64,000 nucleotides of DNA from DATGPD01 sp041398565 (GTDB lineage: Bacteria; Planctomycetota; UBA1135; UBA2386), in contig JAWKUN010000002.1 in NCBI GenBank assembly GCA_041398565.1, forward strand, positions 1,116,001-1,180,000, read 5' to 3'. The notes under the pieces were generated by a model. It worked only from the letters and a program-made list of their open reading frames with translations, was not told the DNA's origin and searched no databases. Of this stretch, positions 26,448 to 33,870 are shown piece by piece. Position numbers and translations under genes: made by a program. Position 1 is the first letter of the stretch, and every line of letters begins with the position of its first letter.

Positions 26448-26743
26448 GCGCGTGGTGTGGCGACAGAGGGAGCCCGGGGGCGTCGGCGCTCCCGGAGTCC
26501 GGTCGCAGGCTGATTGCGCGCCCACAGGCGGCTCGACTGCTGGCGACGACGTGGGGAGGGGGTGCACACCGTCGAGAACGCGAACCGTCCTCGCGGACTG
26601 TCAACAAGAGCACGCATGACTTGGGCCTCCCGCGCCGCCCACACCGACAGGGCGCGAGCATAGGGCAGGTCGCCAGGGGATTCACCGTTCACCGACGTGC
26701 GGCCGGCCCGGGCCTGGCGCCCCTTCGAACCAGCTTTCAGTCA

Positions 26744-26800
26744 CCGGCGTTCAGCGGTGGAGCTCTGGCTCCATCCGCTGCAAGGCTGGTGGGATGGCCG
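26744..26800 (+). repeat. dispersed palindromic intergenic repeat, copy B
   Basis: Second copy of the element at 20245-20304, in opposite orientation. The hairpin reads GCGG (26754-26757), TGGAGC (26758-26763), loop TCTG, GCTCCA (26768-26773), a bulged T, then CCGC (26775-26778). The loop differs from copy A (CTG) while both arms are the same, which suggests the fold is what is kept. Confidence 0.75.
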
Positions 26801-26824
26801 GCGACCTCGGTCGCCCGGCCATCC
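26792..26824. promoter_or_regulatory. long hairpin upstream of a sigma factor gene
   Basis: GGATGGCCGG (26792-26801) pairs with CCGGCCATCC (26815-26824), and inside it CGACC (26802-26806) pairs with GGTCG (26809-26813), leaving a 2-nt apex and one bulged C. It touches the end of repeat copy B and lies about 100 nt before the sigma start. It could be the far end of the repeat, a leader structure or a terminator. Confidence 0.45.
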
Positions 26825-26922
26825 AACTCTTCGGCGGCGCTCCCACGGCGGCGGCGGAGATCGCGGGTCCGTCTGGGTTTTCCAAGGCAGTCGCCGCGGC
26901 CATCGCGCGTGCTCGCCCGGTG

Positions 26923-27528
26923 ATGACGTGTCTCTCTCCCACCGAATCCCGTCTGACCTGGATCGAACGTGCCCTCCCCGACCTCCGACGCGTTGCGCGC
27001 TCGATGGGACGGCCGACGCCTGCGGCGGACCCGGAGGACCACGTGCAGGCCACCGTGCTCGAGGTCCTGCGCGCCCCGACGCGTGTGCCCCGCACCGACG
27101 AGCGCGGGTTCCACCGCTGGCTGATCGCGGTGCTGCGCAACAACGTGCGCGACGACGCCCGTCGCCGGCTGATCACGACGCTGCCGCCGGATGCGCTCGA
27201 CGCCGTGGCCACTCCGGCGCGCGAGGCGCCGCCGAGATTGGCCTCGGCCGCCGAAGTGCGGTGCGACCTCGAGCGCGCGGTGGCAGCGTTGCCCCCTGTC
27301 CAGCGCCGGGTGGTCTGCTCATGCCTCCTGGCCGGCGCCTGCCGCCGCGAGGTTGCCGCCACCCTCGGGCGCTCGGAAGATGCGGTGCAGGCGCTGTTGG
27401 CGCGGGCGAAGCGGAAGCTGGCGACGTCGTTGTGGGGGGGCGGGGCTGGCGCGGATGCGTCAACGCGGCGCGCCACGGGGCGTGCGGCGGACTCGGAGGC
27501 GCGGGCGGCAGCGCCCCGACCGTCCTGA
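26923..27528 (+). CDS. ECF-type sigma factor
   Basis: A 201-residue sigma-70-like protein. Region 2: DPEDHVQATVLEVLR at about 34-48, then GFHRWLIAVLRNNVRDDARR. Region 4: LPPVQRRVVCSCLLAGACRR, then VAATLGRSEDAVQALLARAKRKL near 135-170. The last 30 residues are low-complexity. It is divergent from the kinase-linked sigma gene and 83 nt before der. No anti-sigma gene follows. The start at 26923 is a best guess: no good ribosome site is visible, and an in-frame ATG at 26794 would fall inside the hairpin. Confidence 0.75.
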   Translation: MTCLSPTESRLTWIERALPDLRRVARSMGRPTPAADPEDHVQATVLEVLRAPTRVPRTDERGFHRWLIAVLRNNVRDDARRRLITTLPPDALDAVATPAREAPPRLASAAEVRCDLERAVAALPPVQRRVVCSCLLAGACRREVAATLGRSEDAVQALLARAKRKLATSLWGGGAGADASTRRATGRAADSEARAAAPRPS

Positions 27529-27611
27529 GCACCTCGAGCTCCGAGAGCGCCCTACGGCGCCCATTGAAAGCGCGGTCGCCGCCCGTACCCTCCTTCGCCC
27601 CTTTCCCGTCC

Positions 27612-28943
27612 GTGCTGCCTCGCGTCGCCATCGTCGGCCGACCCAACGTCGGCAAGTCGAGCCTGCTCAACCGCATGGTCGGTCGCCGGGTGTCGATCGT
27701 CGAGCCCACGGCGGGTGTCACGCGCGACCGCGTGGCCGTGGTGATGGAACACGGCGGGCGTCGCTTCGAACTCGTCGACACCGGCGGTCTCGGCTTGGTC
27801 GACGAAGTGCAGCTCAAGGAGCACGTCGAGGCGCAGATCGCTGTCGCCATCGCCAGCGCCGACGCCGTGCTGTTCGTGGTCGACGGCAAGGCCGGCTTCG
27901 TTCCGGGCGACGAGCTCGTGGCGCAGCGTCTGCGCCGTTTGCAGGACCGCCTCGTGCTCGTCGTCAACAAGGTGGAGTCGCACTGGGACGAACTCTCCGT
28001 GCACGAGTGGAGTCGGCTCGGCTTCGGCATGCCGACCCCGATCAGCGCCCAGGAGGGCTTCGGCATCAACGATCTGCTCGATCGCGTCGCGGCGTTGCTG
28101 CCCGAGCGACGCGCCGCCGAGGAGGTGCGGGACGACGACGCGCTGCGCTTCGCCATCGTCGGCAAGCGCAACTCGGGCAAGTCGACGCTCACCAATCTCC
28201 TGGTCGGCGAGCAGCGCGTCATCGTCTCGGACATGCCGGGTACCACGCGCGACGCTGTCGACGTCGAGTTCGAGCGCGGCGGTCGATCCTACGTCGCCAT
28301 CGACACGGCGGGCGTGCGCAAGAAGAGCAGCGTGCAGGACGCGATCGAGTTCTTCAGCCACGCCCGCAGCACCGAGAGCATCCGCCGCGCCGACGTCGTG
28401 GTCCTGCTGTTCGACGTCACCGAGGAGATCAGCCAGGTCGACAAGACCCTGGCCACCTACATCGTCCAGCAACACAAGCCGGTGCTGATCGTCGGCAACA
28501 AGGTCGACCTCATCGACGAGGTGGCGATCGAGCGCTGGGATGCCTACATCAAGCAGCAGCTGCGCGGCCTGCAGTTCGCGCCGGTGTCGTTCATCTCGGC
28601 CAAGGACGGCGTCAACGTCGACGCCACGCTCGAGATCCTGCACGACCTGCGCCGGCAGGCGCGCTTGGAGCTGCCGACCGGCGAGCTGAACCGCGTGCTG
28701 CAGAAGGCGCAGGAGCGCCAGCGCCCCAAGGCGCGCAAGACGCCGCGGCTGTACTACGGCACCCAGATCGGCACCGAGCCCCTGCACGTTCTGGTGTTCG
28801 TCAACGAGCCGCCGCTGTTCCGCGGCCTCTACGATCGCTACCTGCAGAACTCGCTGCGCGACCACTTCGGGTGCGCCGAGGTGCCGATCCAGATCACGTT
28901 CCGCAAGCGTGTCCGGTCGGCGGGTGAAGGCCAAGGCGACTGA
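27612..28943 (+). CDS. der: ribosome-assembly GTPase Der (EngA)
   Basis: A 443-residue GTPase with two G domains and a C-terminal KH-like domain, needed for 50S subunit maturation. Domain 1 has GRPNVGKSS at about 8-16 and DTGG; domain 2 has GKRNSGKST near 178, DMPGTTRD and NKVD. The KH part (PRLYYGTQIGTEPLHVLVFVN) is typical. The start is GTG at 27612, directly before the first beta strand, as in other Der proteins; a much longer open frame upstream is noise. An oddity: the G4 motif of domain 1 reads NKVE instead of NKxD, which could alter guanine specificity. Confidence 0.95.
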   Translation: MLPRVAIVGRPNVGKSSLLNRMVGRRVSIVEPTAGVTRDRVAVVMEHGGRRFELVDTGGLGLVDEVQLKEHVEAQIAVAIASADAVLFVVDGKAGFVPGDELVAQRLRRLQDRLVLVVNKVESHWDELSVHEWSRLGFGMPTPISAQEGFGINDLLDRVAALLPERRAAEEVRDDDALRFAIVGKRNSGKSTLTNLLVGEQRVIVSDMPGTTRDAVDVEFERGGRSYVAIDTAGVRKKSSVQDAIEFFSHARSTESIRRADVVVLLFDVTEEISQVDKTLATYIVQQHKPVLIVGNKVDLIDEVAIERWDAYIKQQLRGLQFAPVSFISAKDGVNVDATLEILHDLRRQARLELPTGELNRVLQKAQERQRPKARKTPRLYYGTQIGTEPLHVLVFVNEPPLFRGLYDRYLQNSLRDHFGCAEVPIQITFRKRVRSAGEGQGD

Positions 28944-28959
28944 CCGCCGCCGAGCCGGA

Positions 28960-29003
28960 GCTTCGCGGGCGTCGTCGACGGCGAGGGCGACGGCCGTCGA
29001 AGC
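28960..29003 (+). terminator. weak candidate terminator after der
   Basis: GCTTCGCGGGC (28960-28970) pairs with GCCGTCGAAGC (28993-29003) apart from two central mismatches, 17 nt after the der stop. The loop is long and no T-run follows, so this is tentative. Confidence 0.25.
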
Positions 29004-29160
29004 CCGTCGTTGACCCCTACCAGCGTGGCTGGAGCGTTCTCGCAGGCAAGTACCAGGTCCAGGCAGCGTTCGCCGTGCCGCATTTCGCGGCCACCGGCAC
29101 GATTCTCCGAGAACGTCCAGCGGTTTCGGCGGGCCTCGCATTCCTCCTGCAGAGCCTGCA

Positions 29161-32100
29161 ATGCGCCACTTCGTACTACTTTCGTTCGCGGCCCTGGTCG
29201 CGTGTTCCTCCGATCAGAACCAGTCTGGCTCCTTACCAGGCGGTGATACGGCGCCTTCGACCCGGCCGTGCGCCGCCGAGTACGCGACTCGGGCAGACCT
29301 GGGAGAGGAAGCCGGTCGCAAGGACGGCGCCGCAAACCCCGGCACCTGCATGAGCACCACCGGCGCGATCGCCGCCCGTGACTCCATGCCCGGTCCGCAA
29401 CGCATCGGCGAAGGCGAAGACGACGAGGGAGCCGAGTATCCCATCGAAGCTGCCAGGAGCCGATGGCGGCGGATGGCGGACGAGAACGACCAGATTCCCC
29501 CAGGCGCCCTCACGCGGGCGCTGTCTCAGCGGGCGGCGTTGATGGCGCTGGACGGCACCGGCGGCGTCGACCCGGGGAGTTGGGAATGGAAGGGACCCGA
29601 AAACGTCGGCGGCCGCGTTCGGGCGATCTGGATCCACCCGAGCGGCGAGGTCATGTTGGCCGGATCATCCAGCGGCGGACTCTGGCGCAGCACCGACCTC
29701 GGATCGACATGGCAGGCGGTCGACGATTGGCTGCCGTCGTTGTCGATCAGCTGCCTGGTTTCGCATCCGTCGTTTCCTTCCGGTCGGTTGTACGCCGGGA
29801 CCGGCGAGTACTTCCCCGGCTCGTACCTCTTCGCGGGAGCAGGGATCTACGTCTCGACCGATTCGGGAATGACCTGGAGACAGATGCCCTCGACCACCGG
29901 GTACGAGTTCCGGATCGTCACCGAACTGGCGATCAATCCCGGGAACCAGGACAAACTGTTGGCAGCAACCAGCAGCGGTCTCTTCTACACCGACGACGCG
30001 GGTGGGCGTTGGATGCCGACCACCTCGAGTTTCGCGGCGCACGACGTCAAGTTCCACAAGCGCGACGGCAGCAAGGCTGTGGCCAGTGGGTATTCCTCGG
30101 CAAGCGGGCGTGCGCAAGTGCTGTACTCTCCGGACGGCGGCGTCACTTGGATGGAGTCCGCGGGCCTGCCAACGACGTTCGGTCGGTGCGAGCTCGCTTT
30201 CGCAACGGACGTTCCGGACCGGGTTCTGGCCGCGGTGGCCATCGCCGACGATGACGGCGCCCTCTATCGGTCCGAGGATGCCGGCCGCACGTTCGTTCTG
30301 GCGAGCCGCTTCAACCTGTTCTACGCAGCGGGCGGCTTCGACAACTCGATCTGGGTCGATCCGCAAGACTCGCGCAATGTCCTGGTCGGAGGCGTCGATG
30401 TCTTTCGATCCCTCGACACGGGAGCCACTTGGTCCTCGATACCGAGGGGTCACCAGGACATCCACACGATCGTCGAGGACCCGCGATTCAACGGGGTCAC
30501 CAACAAGGTGGTCTACGTGGGCTGCGACGGCGGTGTCTTCCGCTACGACGATGTGCGCGCCGCTTCGCCTACGGTCGTCGCACGCCACCAGGGCCTCGGC
30601 ATCACCCAGTTCTACGGTGGTGCGGTGACCGCCGCCGGGCTGCCCCTCGGCGGCAGTCAGGACAACGGCACGCACATCGCGCCGAACTCGCTTTCCAAGC
30701 AGTGGCGGGAGATCGAGGTTCACGACGGGATCCACTGCGCGGCCGATCCTGTCGATCCCCTGTGGGTGTACGGAACCACGCAGAAGGGCGGCGTCTTCCG
30801 CTGCAGAGACGGCGGGTTCGTGAGAGAGCGCATCGAGCCGACGGGTGGCGCCGGGGTACCGCCCTTCATCACCCCCATCCTTCTCGATCCCAACGATTCG
30901 AAACGTCTCTACCTCGGCCTGAACGAACTCATGGTCACCGACAACGTGAAGGCGCCGGGCACCGTCACCTGGCGTCCGGTGACGACTTTCGGTGACACCG
31001 AGGGTGTGCAGCAGTTCGCGGTGGCGATCGGGGACAGCGACCGTGTCTGGGCGGTGCACGATTGGCAGGAGCTGTGGTTCACCGCCAACGGGACCAGTTC
31101 GTCCCCGAGTTGGGTGCAACTGACGCCGCCGCCGGGCAACGCCGGGATCACCTGTCTGGCCGTCGACCCGCGCGATCCCAGCCGCGTGTTCGTCGGCTTG
31201 AGCGGATTCGTACCGACGCGCCTTTGGAACAGCACCGGCAGCGGTACCTGGCGCAACGCGTCCGGCCTCGGCGCTGCCAGCTTGCCAGCGATCCCGATCT
31301 ACGCCATCGCGCTCCACCCGCGCAACGCCGGCTGGATCTACGTCGGGACCGAGATCGGCCTCTACGTGTCGACCGACGATGGCCGCACGTGGAGTACCTC
31401 CAACGAGGGACCGGCCAACGTCGCGATCGACCATCTCGTGTTCCACGGCGACGACCTCTGGGCGTTCACGCATGGCCGCGGCGCCTTCCGGGCGCACGCC
31501 AGCACGGCGAGCGACGGGTGGGCGGCGATGACGCGCGCCAGCGTCGACACCTTCGAGGTCGAGGGCAACGGCAACAGCCTGCAGCCGACGGTCACCGAAG
31601 ACGGCCGGCACGTGGCGTTCACCAGTCTGGCCACCAACCTGGTGGCGGGGGATACCAACGGCTTCGCCGACGTGTTCGTGCGTGACACTCGAGCCGGCAC
31701 CACGACCCTGGTTTCCGCCCGTCCCGGCAACTCCCAGGCCGAGCCGAACGGCTCGAGCTTCGACCCGAGCATCGCTCACGGTGGCCGCTTCGTCGCCTTC
31801 GCCAGCAACGCCAGCAACCTGGTCTCGTTCGACACCAACGGCAAGGCCGACGTGTTCGTCCGCGATCTGCAAGGGCAGGTCACCCAACGCGTGAGTCTCG
31901 GCAGCACCGGCGTGCAGGCGAATGAAGACTGCCGCTCGCCGTCCATCACTGCCGATGGCCGCTACGTCGTCTTCACCACGGCTGCCAACAACATGGGCGC
32001 ACCGGACACCAACGGGATGAACGACGTCTTCCTGCGCGATACCGCCCGGCAGACGACGGTGCGGGTCAGCACCTCGCGCACGAGTGCGGCCGCGAATGGC

Positions 32101-33702
32101 GCCAGCAGCAACACGTTCCGGTCGGTCTCGGCCGACGGCAACCTGGTGGTGTTCGAGAGCAACGCTCCCGATCTCGTGGCCAACGACACCAACAACGTGA
32201 GCGACGTGTTCGTGCGCGATGTCGCCGCTGGCACGACGGTGCGGGTGAGCGTCGACAGCAACGGCAACCAGGCCAACTCCGGCAGCTCGTACGGGACCAT
32301 CAGCGGCGACGGTCGCTTCGTGACCTTCCAGAGCGCGGCGTCGAACTTGGTCCAGGGCGACCTCAACGCCGTGAGCGATGTCTTCGTGCACGACCTGCAG
32401 ACCGGGCAGACCTCGCTGGTGAGCGTGGGGGCATCCGGCGCCCACGGCAATGCCACATCTTCGTTCGGCGTCATCTCGCCCGACGGCCGCTATGTGTCCT
32501 TCCTGAGCGACTCCACCAATCTGGTGGCGAACGACACCAATGGCGTGGCCGACGTGTTCCTCCGTGACTTGCAGGGTCGGACGCTTCGCGTCAGCGAAGA
32601 CGCCTCCGGGCGCGACGCCGACGCCGCCAGCTTCCTGTCCGATGTCGCCGGCTCCGGTTCGACCATCGCGTTCCAGAGCACCGCCAGCAACCTCGTGCGC
32701 GGGGACTTCAACGGACGCGAGGACATCTTCGTGGCCCGACCCGGCTGGCGGATCCAACGGCTACCCAACGGCTCGGGACTCGAGGGCAACACCTGGACGG
32801 AGGATCTGGTGACTCGGCCGACCGGCCGCCTGCAGGAGTTCTACCGCGAGCCGGTCGGCCTGGAGATGGTCAGCCGCATGAGCTTCCGGCCCGACGGTGG
32901 GCGCAACCTGGCGTTTGCCACGGCCCGCAACCTCGACCTCGAGGTGCGCATGGGCGCCTGCGACATCGATGTGCTCACCACCACCTTCGATCAGAACTAC
33001 ATCGCACCGCCGTCGGTGGTGCTGAATCGGCAGACCCTGCGCTTCCCCGACCTCACGGCGCAGGGACAGCAGCCCACGGCCTTCGAAATCAGCGTGCCGC
33101 TGGACTTCCCGTACGTGCCGTCGACTGCCCATGGGCTCTGCTGGGAGATGCTCGTCTACGGCAGCGACGGCCAGGGTGCCTATCCGATCGATGCGCATGG
33201 CGCGCTTCGCACCGAGTTCTCCACCAGCGTGGCACGCGGTCGCGGATGTCAGACGGCCAACGGTCTGTTCCATCACTCGGTGATCTACTCGTCTTCGGGT
33301 CAGACCAGCAACCTCAACGTCACTGGGCTGTCCGGCCCGGCTCAAGCCCCGCTGTTCCTGGCACTCGGCGGATCCGATCCCAACGTCCAGCTCCCCGGCT
33401 TCTGCGCCAGTCTTCGCAGCAGCGCCGACATCATCTTGTCGGTCGGCCAAACCGGTTCCACCGGCTCGGCCGAGCGCGACATCCCGTTGCCGCCTTGGAA
33501 CCCTGGCTTGCTCGGAGCCAATCTCTACACGCAGATGCTCGGGATCCAGAACGGCCCGGCTCTGGTGCTGAGCGATGGCTTGCAGGTCACCTTCCCACTG
33601 TCCGCACCCGGCCCGGTGGCGCTGAGCCTGTTCGCGCCCGAAGCGAATCGGACCCAAGGCACGCTGCTCGGCTACGGCATCGTCGTGGCCCTGAATGAGT
33701 AG
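29161..33702 (+). CDS. giant lipoprotein: BNR/Vps10-like propeller, seven PD40 repeats, C-terminal module
   Basis: A 1513-residue exported protein. The lipobox LVAC gives Cys15. Residues about 140-780 hold BNR/sortilin-type units (SSSGGLWRSTDLGSTW, STDSGMTWRQMP, SPDGGVTWMES, STDDGRTWSTSN) as in Vps10-like propellers. Residues about 805-1195 are seven tandem units of 55-60 residues, each with a GxFVAFxSxxxNLV core, a DTNG-type loop and DVFVRD, i.e. TolB/PD40 propeller blades. The last about 300 residues form a Cys-poor beta region and a module ending with LPPWNPGLLGANLYTQ, similar to the C-terminal module of its neighbours. Likely a surface binding or sialidase-like protein; no catalytic residues can be named. 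Confidence 0.8.
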   Translation: MRHFVLLSFAALVACSSDQNQSGSLPGGDTAPSTRPCAAEYATRADLGEEAGRKDGAANPGTCMSTTGAIAARDSMPGPQRIGEGEDDEGAEYPIEAARSRWRRMADENDQIPPGALTRALSQRAALMALDGTGGVDPGSWEWKGPENVGGRVRAIWIHPSGEVMLAGSSSGGLWRSTDLGSTWQAVDDWLPSLSISCLVSHPSFPSGRLYAGTGEYFPGSYLFAGAGIYVSTDSGMTWRQMPSTTGYEFRIVTELAINPGNQDKLLAATSSGLFYTDDAGGRWMPTTSSFAAHDVKFHKRDGSKAVASGYSSASGRAQVLYSPDGGVTWMESAGLPTTFGRCELAFATDVPDRVLAAVAIADDDGALYRSEDAGRTFVLASRFNLFYAAGGFDNSIWVDPQDSRNVLVGGVDVFRSLDTGATWSSIPRGHQDIHTIVEDPRFNGVTNKVVYVGCDGGVFRYDDVRAASPTVVARHQGLGITQFYGGAVTAAGLPLGGSQDNGTHIAPNSLSKQWREIEVHDGIHCAADPVDPLWVYGTTQKGGVFRCRDGGFVRERIEPTGGAGVPPFITPILLDPNDSKRLYLGLNELMVTDNVKAPGTVTWRPVTTFGDTEGVQQFAVAIGDSDRVWAVHDWQELWFTANGTSSSPSWVQLTPPPGNAGITCLAVDPRDPSRVFVGLSGFVPTRLWNSTGSGTWRNASGLGAASLPAIPIYAIALHPRNAGWIYVGTEIGLYVSTDDGRTWSTSNEGPANVAIDHLVFHGDDLWAFTHGRGAFRAHASTASDGWAAMTRASVDTFEVEGNGNSLQPTVTEDGRHVAFTSLATNLVAGDTNGFADVFVRDTRAGTTTLVSARPGNSQAEPNGSSFDPSIAHGGRFVAFASNASNLVSFDTNGKADVFVRDLQGQVTQRVSLGSTGVQANEDCRSPSITADGRYVVFTTAANNMGAPDTNGMNDVFLRDTARQTTVRVSTSRTSAAANGASSNTFRSVSADGNLVVFESNAPDLVANDTNNVSDVFVRDVAAGTTVRVSVDSNGNQANSGSSYGTISGDGRFVTFQSAASNLVQGDLNAVSDVFVHDLQTGQTSLVSVGASGAHGNATSSFGVISPDGRYVSFLSDSTNLVANDTNGVADVFLRDLQGRTLRVSEDASGRDADAASFLSDVAGSGSTIAFQSTASNLVRGDFNGREDIFVARPGWRIQRLPNGSGLEGNTWTEDLVTRPTGRLQEFYREPVGLEMVSRMSFRPDGGRNLAFATARNLDLEVRMGACDIDVLTTTFDQNYIAPPSVVLNRQTLRFPDLTAQGQQPTAFEISVPLDFPYVPSTAHGLCWEMLVYGSDGQGAYPIDAHGALRTEFSTSVARGRGCQTANGLFHHSVIYSSSGQTSNLNVTGLSGPAQAPLFLALGGSDPNVQLPGFCASLRSSADIILSVGQTGSTGSAERDIPLPPWNPGLLGANLYTQMLGIQNGPALVLSDGLQVTFPLSAPGPVALSLFAPEANRTQGTLLGYGIVVALNE

Positions 33703-33870
33703 GTGAGCCCTCGGGCCGGGCCGGTAGGCGTTCGGCCACTTCCACCGAAGCGAGTACCTCCCGGGGGGCAGCACCCGCTCGGCACGCGGGGCAGACCGCG
33801 GTCGTGTCGGGTTTCGTGTGCGCTCGACCTCGCGGCGCCGCTGAGCTCCCTGCCGCCCTGGGATCTCGAC

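Larger units (their letters stand above)
26448..26922. other. 475-nt region between two divergent sigma factor genes
   Basis: It must hold promoters for both sigma genes. Visible in it are repeat copy B (26744-26800) and a long hairpin (26792-26824). On the - strand a TTGACA occurs near 26600, but with no clear -10 box. Open frames through it are unconvincing. Confidence 0.5.

Noticed and set aside
31561..32745. Regular DNA repetition that could suggest a tandem repeat array or CRISPR
   Set aside because: The period is about 175-180 nt and follows codons: it encodes protein propeller blades with divergent DNA.
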